From: Xylocopa sonorina
Lineage: Eukaryota > Arthropoda > Insecta > Hymenoptera > Apidae
Reading direction: 5' to 3'
NCBI RefSeq assembly: GCF_050948175.1
Contig: NW_027490464.1
Coordinates: 146,733-210,732, forward strand
Length of the DNA stretch: 64,000 nucleotides
This document shows, piece by piece, positions 8,876-22,445 of this stretch (position 1 is its first letter; the number at the start of each line of letters is the position of its first letter). A program made the translations under genes and the position numbers. Under the pieces are notes generated by a model. It was not told the DNA's origin. It saw only the letters and a program-made list of their open reading frames with translations, and searched no databases.

Positions 8876-11800
8876 GAATAGTGTTTCTAGAGCCCTACGT
8901 ATGGAATCAGTAGGGCTCCAATGCTTCTTAAAACGCGATAATGCATCTCATTTCTATACTTCATGATAAGATATAATATTCACCGCGAAGTGCTATGTAT
9001 ACCTCGTCAACACTTCAATAGAATGTAAACGTCCCACGACCTTGCTAGGAAATAACGTTTCTAGATGTCTACGTATCGAAGCAATAGATTTGTAATGATT
9101 CTTAAGACGCGATATCGCATCTCACTTCTATGTTTCACGATAAGAAATAATATTCATTGCGACGTGTCATGTATACCTCGTATTAACTGCAAAAGAATGT
9201 AAATGCGACACTTCCATGCTAGGAAATAGCGTTTGCAGATGCTTACGTATCGTAGCAATAGAGTTCTAATGCTTCTTAAAACGCGATATCGCATCTCACA
9301 TCTATGTTTCATGATAAGATATAATATTCATTATGGAGTGTTATGTATACCTCGTATTCACTTCAAAAGAATGTAAATGCGAAACTTCAATGCTGGGAAA
9401 TAGCGTTTGCAAATATCTACGTATCGTAGCAATAGAGATCTAATGCTTCTCAAAACGCGATAACGCAACTCATTCCTATGTTTCATGATAAGATATAATT
9501 CTCATTGCGAAGTGTCATGTATATCTCGTATTCACTTCAAAAGAATGTAAATGCGACTCACCTTGCTAGGAAATAGCGTTTGCAGATGTCTACGTATCGC
9601 AGCAATAGAGTTCTAGTGCTTCTCAAAACGCGATATCGCATCTCACTTCTATGTTTCATGATAAGATATAATATTCATTGCGAAGCGTCATGTATACCTC
9701 GTACTCACATCACAAGAATGTAAAAGCGGCACTTCCTTCCTAGGAAGTAGCGCTTGCAGATATCTACGTATCGAAGCAATAGTGTTCTAATGCTTCTCAA
9801 AACGCGATATCGCAACTCATTCCTATGTTTCATGATAAGCTATAATATTGATTCCGATGTGTCATGTATATCTCGTATTCACTTCGAAAGAATGTAAATG
9901 CTAAACTTCCATGCTAGGGAATAGCGTTTGCAGATGTCTACGTATCGTAGCAATAAAGTTCTAATGCTTCTCAAAACGCGATGTCGAAACTCATTCCTAT
10001 GTTTCGTGATAAGATGTAATATTCATTGCGAAGTGTCACGTATACCGCGTATTCACTTCAAAAGAATGTAAATGCGACACTTCCTTGGTAGGAAATAGCG
10101 TTTGCAGATGTCTACGTATCGTAGCAATAGAGTTCTAGTGCTTCTTAGAACGCGATATCGCTACTTATTTCTATGTTTCATGATAAGGTGAAATATTCAT
10201 TGTGGAGTGTTATGTATACCTCGTATTCACTTCAAAAGAATGTAAATGCGACACTTCCTTGCTATTTGATAGCGTTTGCAGATGTCTGCGTATCATAGCA
10301 AAAGTTTTCTAATGCTTCTTAAATCGCGTTATCGCATCTCATTCCTATGTTTCGTGATAAGATGTAATATTCATTGCGAAGTGTCACGTATACCGCGTAT
10401 TCACTTCAAAAGAATGTAAATGCGACACTTCCTTGGTAGGAAATAGCGTTTGCAGATGTCTACGTATGGTAGCAATAGAGTTCTAGTGCTTCGTAAAACG
10501 CGATATCGCTACTTATTTCTATGTTTCACGATAAGGTGAAATATTCATTGTGCAGTGTTATGTATACCTCGTATTCACTTCAAAAGAATGTAAATGCGAC
10601 ACTTCCATGGTAGGAAATAGCGTTTGCAGATGTCTACGTACCGTAGCAATAAAGTTCTAATTCTTCTTGGAACGCGATATCGCTACCTATTTCTATGTTT
10701 TATGATAAGGTAAAATATTCATTGTGGAGTGTTATGTATACCTCGTATTCACTTCAAAAGAATGTAAATGCGACACTTCCTTGCTATTAAATAGCGTTTG
10801 CAGATGTCTGCGTATCGTAGCAAAAGTTTTCTAATGCTTCTTAAATCGCGTTATCGCATCTCATTCCTATGTTTCGTGATAAGATGTAATATTCATTGCG
10901 AAGTGTCACGTATACCGCGTATTCACTTCAAAAGAATGTAAATGCGACACTTCCTTGGTAGGAAATAGCGTTTGCAGATGTCTACGTATCGTAGCAATAG
11001 AGTTCTAGTGCTTCTTAGAACGCGATATCGCTACTTATTTCTATGTTTCATGATAAGGTGAAATATTCATTGTGGAGTGTTATGTATACCTCGTATTCAC
11101 TTCAAAAGAATGTAAATGCGACACTTCCTTGCTATTTAATAGCGTTTGCAGATGTCTGCGTATCGTAGCAAAAGTTTTCTAATGCTTCTTAAATCGCGTT
11201 ATCGCATCTCATTCCTATGTTTCGTGATAAGATGTAATATTCATTGCGAAGTGTCACGTATACCGCGTATTCACTTCAAAAGAATGTAAATGCGACACTT
11301 CCTTGGTAGGAAATAGCGTTTGCAGATGTTTACGTATGGTAGCAATAGAGTTCTAGTGCTTCGTAAAACGCGATATCGCTACTTATTTCTATGTTTCACG
11401 ATAAGGTGAAATATTCATTGTGGAGTGTTATGTATACCTGGTATTCACTTCAAAAGAATGTAAATGCGACACTTCCATGGTAGGAAATAGCGTTTGCAGA
11501 TGTCTACGTACCGTAGCAATAAAGTTCTAATTCTTCTTGGAACGCGATATCGCTACCTATTTCTATGTTTTATGATAAGGTAAAATATTCATTGTGGAGT
11601 GCTATGTATACCTCGTATTCACTTCAAATGAATGTAAATGCGACGCTTCCTTGCTAGGAAATAGCGTTTGCAGATGTCTCCGTATTGAAGCAATAGAGTT
11701 CTAATGCTTCTTAAATAGGGATATCGCATCTCATTTCTATGTTCCATGATAAGATATAATATTCATTGCGAAGTGTCATGTATACCTTGTATTCAATTCA

Positions 11801-12123
11801 CAAGAATGTAAATGCGACACTTCCTTGCTAGGAAATAGCGTTTGGAGATGTCCCCGTATCGAAGCAATAGAGATCTAATGCTTCTTAAATAGGGATATCG
11901 CATTTCATTTCTATGTTTCATGATAAGATATAATATTCATTGTGCAGTGTTATGTACACCTCGTATTCACTTCAAAAGAATGTAAATGCGACTCTTCCTT
12001 GCTAGGAAATAGCTTTTGTAGATGTCTACGTATCGTAGCAATAGAGATCTAGTGCTTCGTAAAATGCGATAACGCTACATATTTCTATGTATCACGATAA
12101 GGTGAAATATTCATTGTGGAGTG

Positions 12124-12303
12124 TTATGTATACCTCATATTCAATTCAGAAGAATGTAAATGCGACACTTCCATGGTAGGAAATAGCGTTTGCAGATGTC
12201 TACGTACCGTAGCAATAAAGTTCTAATTCTTCTTGGAACGCGATATCGCTACCTATTTCTATGTTTTATGATAAGGTAAAATATTCATTGTGGAGTGCTA
12301 TAC
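12124..12303 (-). repeat. Monomer carrying a 4-base deletion (private marker)
   Basis: At about 12295-12303 the sequence reads GAGTGCTATACCTCG where the sister copies at about 11600 and 13685 read GAGTGCTATGTATACCTCG. The missing TGTA accounts for the spacing of 1,388 instead of 1,392 bp to the next copy. The change occurred after the local block was duplicated. Confidence 0.75.
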
Positions 12304-15300
12304 CTCGTATTCACTTCAAATGAATGTAAATGCGACGCTTCCTTGCTAGGAAATAGCGTTTGCAGATGTCTCCGTATTGAAGCAATAGAGTTCTAATGCT
12401 TCTTAAATAGGGATATCGCATCTCATTTCTATGTTCCATGATAAGATATAATATTCATTGCGAAGTGTCATGTATACCTTGTATTCAATTCACAAGAATG
12501 TAAATGCGACACTTCCTTGCTAGGAAATAGCGTTTGGAGATGTCCCCGTATCGAAGCAATAGAGATCTAATGCTTCTTAAATAGGGATATCGCATTTCAT
12601 TTCTATGTTTCATGATAAGATATAATATTCATTGTGCAGTGTTATGTACACCTCGTATTCACTTCAAAAGAATGAAAATGCGACTCTTCCTTGCTAGGAA
12701 ATAGCTTTTGTAGATGTCTACGTATCGTAGCAATAGAGTTCTAGTGCTTCTTAGAACGCAATATCGCTACTTATTTCTATGTTTCATGATAAGATATAAT
12801 ATTCATTGTGCAGTGTTATGTACACCTCGTATTCACTTCAAAAGAATGTAAATGCGACTCTTCCTTGCTAGGAAATAGCTTTTGTAGATGTCTACGTATC
12901 GTAGCAATAGAGTTCTAGTGCTTCTTAGAACGCGATATCGCTACTTATTTCTATGTTTCATGATAAGGTGAAATATTCATTGTGGAGTGTTATGTATACC
13001 TCGTATTCACTTCAAAAGAATGTAAATGCGACACTTCCTTGCTATTAAATAGCGTTTGCAGATGTCTGCGTATCGTAGCAAAAGTTTTCTAATGCTTCTT
13101 AAATCGCGTTATCGCATCTCATTCCTATGTTTCGTGATAAGATGTAATATTCATTGCGAAGTGTCACGTATACCGCGTATTCACTTCAAAAGAATGTAAA
13201 TGCGACACTTCCTTGGTAGGAAATAGCGTTTGCAGATGTCTACGTATCGTAGCAATAGAGTTCTAGTGCTTCTTAGAACGCGATATCGCTACTTATTTCT
13301 ATGTTTCATGATAAGGTGAAATATTCATTGTGGAGTGTTATGTATACCTCGTATTCACTTCAAAAGAATGTAAATGCGACACTTCCTTGGTAGGAAATAG
13401 CGTTTCCAGATGTCTACGTATGGTAGCAATAGAGTTCTAGTGCTTCGTAAAACGCGATAACGCTACATATTTCTATGTTTCACGATAAGGTGAAATATTC
13501 ATTGTGGAGCGTTATGTATACCTCATATTCAATTCAGAAGAATGTAAATGCGACACTTCCATGGTAGGAAATAGCGTTTGCAGATGTCTACGTACCGTAG
13601 CAATAAAGTTCTAATTCTTCTTGGAACGCGATATCGCTACCTATTTCTATGTTTTATGATAAGGTAACATATTCATTGTGGAGTGCTATGTATACCTCGT
13701 ATTCACTTCAAATGAATGTAAATGCGACGCTTCCTTGCTAGGAAATAGCGTTTGCAGATGTCTCCGTATTGAAGCAATAGAGTTCTAATGCTTCTTAAAT
13801 AGGGATATCGCATCTCATTTCTATGTTCCATGATAAGATATAATATTCATTGCGAAGTGTCATGTATACCTTGTATTCAATTCACAAGAATGTAAATGCG
13901 ACACTTCCTTGCTAGGAAATAGCGTTTGGAGATGTCCCCGTATCGAAGCAATAGAGATCTAATGCTTCTTAAATAGGGATATCGCATTTCATTTCTATGT
14001 TTCATGATAAGATATAATATTCATTGTGCAGTGTTATGTATACCTCGTATTCACTTCAAAAGAATGCAAATGCGACTCTTCCTTGCTAGGAAATAGCTTT
14101 TGTAGATGTCTACGTATCGTAGCAATAGAGTTCTAATGCATTCCAAATCGCGATATCGCATCTCATTTCTATGTTTCATGATAATATGTAATATTCATTG
14201 CGAAGTGCCACGTATACCTCGTATTCACTTCAAAAGAATGTAAATGCGACACTTCCTTGGTAGGAAATAGAGTTTGCAGATGTCTACGTATCGTAGCAAC
14301 AGAGTTCTAATGCTTCTTAATACGCGATATCGCTACTTATTTCTATGTTTCATGATAAGGTGTAATATTCATTGTGGAGTGTTATGTATACCTCGTATTA
14401 ACTTCAAAAGAATGTAAATGCGACACTTCCTTGCTATTAAATAGCGTTTGCAGATGTCTGCGTATCGTAGCAAAAGTTTTCTAATGCTTCTTAAATCGCG
14501 TTATCGCATCTCATTCCTATGTTTCGTGATAAGATGTAATATTCATTGCGAAGTGTCACGTATACCGCGTATTCACTTCTAAAGAATGTAAATGCGTCAC
14601 TTCCTTGGTAGGAAATAGCGTTTGCAGATGTCTACGTATGGTAGCAATAGAGTTCTAGTGCTTCGTAAAACGCGATATCGCTACTTATTTCTATGTTTCA
14701 CGATAAGGTGAAATATTCATTGTGGAGTGTTATGTATACCTCGTATTCACTTCAAATGAATGTGAATGCGACACTTCCATGGTAGGAAATAGCGTTTGCA
14801 GATGTCTACGTACCGTAGCAATAAAGTTGTAATTCTTCTTGGAACGCGATATCGCTACCTATTTCTATGTTTTATGATAAGGTAAAATATTCATTGTGGA
14901 GTGCTATGTATACCTCGTATTCACTTCAAATGAATGTAAATGCGACGCTTCCTTGCTAGGAAATAGCGTTTGCAGATGTCTCCGTATTGAAGCAATAGAG
15001 TTCCAATGCTTCTTAAATAGGGATATCGCATCTCATTTCTATGTTCCATGATAAGATATAATATTCATTGTGGAGTGTTATGTATACCTCGTATTCACTT
15101 CAAAAGAATGTAAATGCGACACTTCCTTGCTATTAAATAGCGTTTGCAGATGTCTGCGTATCGTAGCAAAAGTTTTCTAATGCTTCTTAAATCGCGTTAT
15201 CGCATCTCATTCCTATGTTTCGTGATAAGATGTAATATTCATTGCGAAGTGTCACGTATACCGCGTATTCACTTCAAAAGAATGTAAATGTGACTCTTCC

Positions 15301-16811
15301 TTGCTAGGAAATAGCTTTTGCAGATGTCTACGTATCGTAGCAATAGAGTTCTAATGCATTTCAAATCGCGATATCGCATCTCATTTCTATGTTTCATGAT
15401 AATATGTAATATTCATTGCGAAGTGCCACGTATACCTCGTATTCACTTCAAAAGAATGTAAATGCGACACTTCCTTGGTAGGAAATAGCGTTTGCAGATG
15501 TCTACGTATCGTAGCAACAGAGTTCTAATGCTTCTTAGTACGCGATATCGCTACTTATTTCTATGTTTCATGATAAGGTGTAATATTCATTGTGGAGTGT
15601 TATGTATACCTCGTATTAACTTCAATAGAATGTAAATGCGATACTTCCTTGCTATTAAATAGCGTTTGCAGATGTCTGCGTATCGTAGCAAGAGTTTTCT
15701 AATGCTTGTTAAATCGCGTTATCGCATCTCATTCCTATGTTTCGTGATAAGATGTAATATTCATTGCGAAGTGTCTCGTATACCGCGTATTCACTTCAAA
15801 AGAATGTAAATGCGACACTTCCTTGGTAGGAAATAGCGTTTGCTGATGCCTACGTATCGTAGCAATAGAGTTCTAGTGCTTCTTAGAACGCGATATCGAT
15901 ACTTATTTCTATGTTTCATGATAAGGTGAAATATTCATTGTGGAGTGTTATGTATACCTCGCATTCACTTCAAAAGAATGTAAATGCGACACTTCCTTGC
16001 TATTAAATAGCGTTTGCAGATGTCTGCGTATCGTAGCAAACGTTTTCTAATGCTTCTTAAATCGCGTTATCGCATCTCATTCCTATGTTTCGTGATAAGA
16101 TGTAATATTCATTGCGAAGTGTCACGTATACCGCGTATTCACTTCAAAAGAATGTAAATGCGACACTTCCATGGTAGGAAATAGCGTTTGCAGATGTCTA
16201 CGTACCGTAGCAACAAAGTTCTAATTCTTCTTGGAACGCGATATCGCTACCTATTTCTATGTTTTACGATAAGGTAAAATATTCATTGTGGAGTGCTATG
16301 CATACCTTGTATTCACTTCAAATGAATGTAAATGCGACGCTTCCTTGCTAGGAAATAGCGTTTGCAGATGTCTCCGTATTGAAGCAATAGAGTTCTAATG
16401 CTTCTTAAATAGGGATATCGCATCTCATTTCTATGTTTCATGATAAGATATAATATTCATTGCGAAGTGTCATGTATACCTTGTATTCAATTCACAAGAA
16501 TGCAAATGCGACACTTCCTTGCTAGGAAATAGCGTTTGGAGATGTCCCCGTATCGAAGCAATGGAGATCTAATGCTTCTTAAATAGGGATATCGCATTTC
16601 ATTTCTATGTTTCATGATAAGATATAATATTCATTGTGCAGTGTTATGTATACCTCGTATTCACTTCAAAAGAATGTAAATGCGACTCTTCCTTGCTAGG
16701 ATATAGCTTTTGTAGATGTCTACGTACCGTAGCAATAAAGTTCTAATTCATCTTGGAACGCGATATCGCTACATATTTCTATGTTTTATGATAAGGTAAA
16801 ATATTCATTGT

Positions 16812-18899
16812 GCAGTGTCATGTATACCTCGCATTCACTTCAAAAGAATGTAAATGCGACTCTTCCTTGCTAGGAAATAGCTTTTGCAGATGTCTACGTA
16901 TCGTAGCAATAGAGTTCTAGTGCTTCTTAGAACGCAATATCGCTACTTATTTCTATGTTTCATGATAAGGTGAAATATTCATAGTGGAGTGTTATGTATA
17001 CCTCGTATTCACTTCAAAAGAATGTAAATGCGACACTTCCTTGCTATTAAATAGCGTTTGCAGATGTCTGCGTATCGTAGCAAAATTTTTCTAATGCTTC
17101 TTAAATCGCGTTATCGCATCTCATTCCTATGTTTCGTGATAAGATGTAATATTCATTGCGAAGCGTCAGGTATACCGCGTATTCACTTCAAAAGAATGTA
17201 AATGCGACACTTCCTTGGTAGGAAATAGCGTTTGCAGATGTCTACGTATCGTAGCAATAGAGTTCTAGTGCTTCGTAAAACGCGATATCGCTACTTATTA
17301 CTATGTTTCACGATAAGGTGAAATATTCATTGTGGAGTGTTATGTATACCTCGTATTCACTTCAAAAGAATGTAAATGCGACACTTCCATGGTAGGATAT
17401 AGCGTTTGCAGATGTCTACGTACCGTAGCAATAAAGTTCTAATTCTTCTTGGAACGCGATATCGCTACCTATTTCTATGTTTTATGATAAGGAAAAATAT
17501 TCATTGTGGAGTGCTATGTATACCTCGTATTCACTTCAAATGAATGTAAATGCGACGCTTCCTTGCTAGGAAACAGCGTTTGCAGATGTCTCCGTATTGA
17601 AGCAATAGAGTTCTAATGCTTCTTAAATAGGGATATCGCATCTCATTTCTATGTTTCATGATAAGATATAATATTCATTGCGAAGTGTCATGTATACCTT
17701 GTATTCAATACACAAGAATGTAAATGCGACACTTCCTTGCTAGGAAATAGCGTTTGGAGATGTCCCCGTATCGAAGCAATAGAGATCTAATGCTTCTTAA
17801 ATAGGGATATCGCATTTCATTTCTATGTTTCATGATAAGATATAATATTCATTGTGCAGCGTTATGTATACCTCGTATTCACTTCAAAAGAATGTAAATG
17901 CGGCTCTTCCTTGCTAGGAAATAGCTTTTGTAGATGTCTACGTATCGTAGCAATAGAGTTCTAATGCAATTCAAATCGCGATATCGCATCTCATTTCTAT
18001 GTTTCATGATAATATGTAATATTCATTGCGAAGTGCCACGTATACCTCGTATTCACTTCAAAAGAATGTAAATGCGACACTTCCTTGCTATTAAATAGTG
18101 TTTGCAGATGTCTGCGTATCGTAGCAAAAGTTTTCTAATGCTTCTTAAATCGCGTTATCGCATCTCATTCCTATGTTTCGTGATAAGATGTAATATTCAT
18201 TGCGAAGTGTCACGTATACCGCGTATTCACTTCAAAAGAATGTAAATGCGACACTTCCTTGGTAGGAAATAGCGTTTGCAGATGTCTACGTATGGTAGCA
18301 ATAGAGTTCTAGTGCTTCGTAAAACGCGATATCGCTACTTATTTCTATGGTTCACGATAAGGTGAAATATTCATTGTGGAGTGTTATGTATACCTCGTAT
18401 TCACTTCAAAAGAATGTAAATGCAACACTTCCATGGTAGGAAATAGCGTTTGCAGATGTCTACGTACCGTAGCAATAAAGTTCTAATTCATCTTGGAACG
18501 CGATATCGCTACATATTTCTATGTTTTATGATAAGGTAAAATATTCATTGTGGAGTGCTATGTATACCTCGTATTCACTTCAAATGAATGTAAATGCGAC
18601 GCTTCCTGGCTAGGAAATAGCGTTTGCAGATGTCTCCGTATTGAAGCAATAGAGTTCTAATGCTTCTTAAATAGGGATATCGCATCTCATTTCTATGTTT
18701 CATTATAAGATATAATATTCATTGCGAAGTGTCATGTATACCTTGTATTCAATTCACAAGAATGTAAATGCGACACTTCCTTGCTAGGAAATAGCGTTTG
18801 GAGATGTCCCCGTATCGAAGCAATAGAGATCTAATGCTTCTTAAATAGGGATATCGCATTTCATTTCTATGTTTCATGATAAGATATAATATTCATTGT
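16812..18899 (-). repeat. 12-mer higher-order repeat unit (2,088 bp), first clear copy
   Basis: The variant CAAAATTTTTCTAATG at 17081 recurs at 19169, exactly 2,088 bp (12 x 174) later, and the same pair recurs at 26296 and 28384. Other markers keep the same spacing: GTGCAGCGTTATG at about 17856 and 19944, and at 24981 and 27069. Copies are nearly identical. Complete or partial units start near 16812, 18900, 26027 and 28115. A shortened version of about ten monomers occupies about 24290-26026. Confidence 0.85.
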
Positions 18900-20268
18900 G
18901 CAGTGTCATGTATACCTCGCATTCACCTCAAAAGAATGTAAATGCGACTCTTCCTTGCTAGGAAATAGCTTTTGCAGATGTCTACGTATCGTAGCAATAG
19001 AGTTCTAGTGCTTCTTAGAACGCAATATCGCTACTTATTTCTATGTTTCATGATAAGGTGAAATATTCATAGTGGAGTGTTATGTATACCTCGTATTCAC
19101 TTCAAAAGAATGTAAATGCGACACTTCCTTGCTATTAAATAGCGTTTGCAGATGTCTGCGTATCGTAGCAAAATTTTTCTAATGCTTCTTAAATCGCGTT
19201 ATCGCATCTCATTCCTATGTTTCGTGATAAGATGTAATATTCATTGCGAAGCGTCAGGTATACCGCGTATTCACTTCAAAAGAATGTAAATGCGACACTT
19301 CCTTGGTAGGAAATAGCGTTTGCAGATGTCTACGTATCGTAGCAATAGAGTTCTAGTGCTTCGTAAAACGCGATATCGCTACTTATTTCTATGTTTCACG
19401 ATAAGGTGAAATATTCATTGTGGAGTGTTATGTATACCTCGTATTCACTTCAAAAGAATGTAAATGCGACACTTCCATGGTAGGATATAGCGTTTGCAGA
19501 TGTCTACGTACCGTAGCAATAAAGTTCTAATTCTTCTTGGAACGCGATATCGCTACCTATTTCTATGTTTTATGATAAGGAAAAATATTCATTGTGGAGT
19601 GCTATGTATACCTCGTATTCACTTCAAATGAATGTAAATGCGACGCTTCCTTGCTAGGAAACAGCGTTTGCAGATGTCTCCGTATTGAAGCAATAGAGTT
19701 CTAATGCTTCTTAAATAGGGATATCGCATCTCATTTCTATGTTTCATGATAAGATATAATATTCATTGCGAAGTGTCATGTATACCTTGTATTCAATACA
19801 CAAGAATGTAAATGCGACACTTCCTTGCTAGGAAATAGCGTTTGGAGATGTCCCCGTATCGAAGCAATAGAGATCTAATGCTTCTTAAATAGGGATATCG
19901 CATTTCATTTCTATGTTTCATGATAAGATATAATATTCATTGTGCAGCGTTATGTATACCTCGTATTCACTTCAAAAGAATGTAAATGCGGCTCTTCCTT
20001 GCTAGGAAATAGCTTTTGTAGATGTCTACGTATCGTAGCAATAGAGTTCTAATGCATTTCAAATCGCGATATCGCATCTCATTTCTATGTTTCATGATAA
20101 TATGTAATATTCATTGCGAAGTGCCACGTATACCTCGTATTCACTTCAAAAGAATGTAAATGCGACACTTCCTTGCTATTAAATAGCGTTTGCAGATGTC
20201 TGCGTATCGTAGCAAAAGTTTTCTAATGCTTCTTAAATCGCGTTATCGCATCTCATTCCTATGTTTCA

Positions 20269-22445
20269 TGGTAAGATATAATATGATTTGCGAAGTGTTA
20301 TGTATTCCTCGTCTACACTTCAAATGAATGTAAATGCGACACTTCCTTGCAAGGAAATAGCGTTTGCAGATGTCCACGTATCGTAGCAATAGACATCTAA
20401 TGCTTCTTAAAACGCGATATCGCATCTCATTTCTATGTTTCATGGTAAGATATAATATGATTTGCGAAGTGTCATGTATTCCTCGTCTACCCTTCAAATG
20501 AATGTGAATGCGATACTTCCTCGCTAGGAAATAGCGTTTGCAGATGTCTACGTATCGTAGCAATAGCTTTCTAATGCTTCTTAAAACGCGATATCGCATC
20601 TCATTTCTATGTTTCATGGTAAGATGTAATATGATTTGCAAAGTGCTATGTATTCCTCGTCTACACTTCAAATGAATGTAAATGCGACACTTCCTTGCAA
20701 GGAAATAGCGTTTTCAGATGTCTACGTATCGAAGCAATAGTGTTCAAATGCTTCTTAAAACGAGATATTGCATCTCATATTTATGTTTCATGATAAGATA
20801 TAATATTCATTGCGAAGTGTTATGCATTCCTCGTCTACGATTCAAATGTAAGTAAATGCGACACTTCCTTGCATGGAAATAACGATTGCAGATGTCTACG
20901 TATCGTAGCAATAGAGTTCATATGATTCTTAAAACGCGAAATCGCATTTCATTTCTATGTTTCATGGTAAGATATAACATGATTAGCGAAGTGTTATGTA
21001 TTCCTCGTCTACGCTTCAAATGAATGTGAATGCGATACTTCCTCGCTAGGAAATAGCGTTTGCAGATGTCTACGTATCGTAGCAATAGCTTTCTAATGCT
21101 TCTTAAAACGCTATATCGCATCTCATTTCTATGTTCCATGGTAAGATATAATATGATTTGCGAAGTGTCATGTATTCCTCGTCTACACTTCAAATGAATG
21201 TAAATGCGACACTTCCTTGCTAGGAAGTAGCAAGGAAGTAGGTATCGTAGCAATAGAGTTCTAATGCTTCTTAAAACGAGATATTGCATCTCATATCTAT
21301 GTTTCATGATAAGATATAATATTCATTGCGAAGTGTTATGCATTCCTCGTCTACACTTCAAATGAATGTGAATGCGATACTTCCTCGCTAGGAAATAGCG
21401 TTTGCAGATGTCTACGTATCGTAGCAATAGCTTTCTAATGCTTCTTAAAACGCGATATCGCATCTCATATCTATGTTTCATGGTAAGATATAATATGATT
21501 TGCGAAGTGTTATGTATTCCTCGTCCACACTTCAAATGAATGTGAATGCGACACGTCCTCGCTAGGAAATAGCGTTTGCAGATGTCTACGTATCGTAGCA
21601 ATAGATTTCTAATGCTTCTTAAAACGCGATATCGCATCTCATTTCTATGTTTCATGGTAAGATATAATATGATTTGCGAAGTGTCATATATTCCTCGTCT
21701 ACACTTCAAATGAATGTAAATGCGACACTTCCTTCCAAAGAAATAGCGTTTGCAGATGTCTACGTATCGTAGCAATAGATGTCTAACGCTTCTTAAAACG
21801 CGATATCGCATCTCATTTCTATGTTTCATGGTAAGATATAATATGATTTGCGAAGTGTCATATATTCCTCGTCTACACTTCAAATGAAAGTAAATGCGAC
21901 ACTTCCTTGCTAGGAAATAGCGTCTGCAGATGTCTACGTATCGTAGCAATAGAGTTGTAATGCTTCTTAAAACGCGATATCGCATCTCATTTCTATGTTT
22001 CATGGTAAGATGTAATATGATTTGCGAAGTGTTATGTATTCCTCGTCTACACTTCAAATGAATGTAAATGCGACACTTCCTTGCAAGGAAATAACGTTTG
22101 CAGATGTCCACGTATCGAAGCATAGAGTTCAAATGCTTCTTAAAACGAGATATTGCATCTCTTATCTATGTTTCATGATAAGATATAATATTCATTGCGA
22201 AGTGTTATGCATTCCTCGTCTACACTTCAAATGAATGTAAATGCGACACTTCCTTGCAAAGAAATAGCGTTTGCAGATGTCTACGTATCGTAGCAATAGG
22301 TTTCTAATGCCTCTTAAAACGCGATATCGCATCTGATTTCTATGTTTCATGGTAAGATATAATATGATTTGCGAAGTTTCATGTATTCCTCGTCTACACT
22401 TCAAATTAATGTAAATGCGACACTTCCTTGCAAGGAAATAGCGTT
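20269..22445 (-). repeat. Subfamily B island 1 inside subfamily A
   Basis: About 12.5 monomers switch to the B signature on the + strand: CATGGTAAGATATAATATG, GATTTGCGAAGTG, and TATTCCTCGTCTACACTTC. The entry is inside one monomer, between CTCATTCCTATG (A type) and CATGGTAAGATA (B type). The exit is also inside one, between TTGCAAGGAAATAGC (B) and TTTGGACATGTCCCCGTATC (A). Phase is kept at both edges, so the edges look like in-register crossovers. The island contains one monomer 6 bases short and one a single base short. Its order of variants matches about 36.6-38.8 kb closely. Confidence 0.88.
21206..21260 (-). repeat. Variant monomer segment, 6 bases short (marker 1 of 5)
   Basis: Here GGAAGTAGCAAGGAAGTAGG replaces the usual GGAAATAGCGTTTGCAGATGTCTACG region, leaving the monomer 168 bp long. 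The same rare variant occurs at about 30425-30455, 35640-35670, 37200-37230 and 41370-41400. Since the loss is a multiple of three, the stop-free frame of subfamily B continues through it. It is a convenient tag for related blocks. Confidence 0.85.

Larger units (their letters stand above)
8862..20268 (-). repeat. Right satellite array, subfamily A, first domain
   Basis: About 65 monomers lie in - orientation. The first ones (8862 to about 10000) are diverged. Homogeneity rises away from the junction. Subfamily A is marked on the + strand by AATATTCATTGNGNAGTG, CGTATTCACTTCAAAAGAATG and monomer types reading TAAATAGGGATATCGCAT, TTGGAACGCGATATCGCTAC, or CTATTAAATAGCGTTTGC. On the sense (-) strand these give TGA stops at two places per monomer, so no long open stretch exists here. 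Types recur in a fixed order at multiples of 174 bp: for example TTCTTCTTGG starts at 11531, 12227, 13615 and 14833 (spacings of 4, 8 minus 4 bases, and 7 monomers), a higher-order organisation. Confidence 0.93.
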
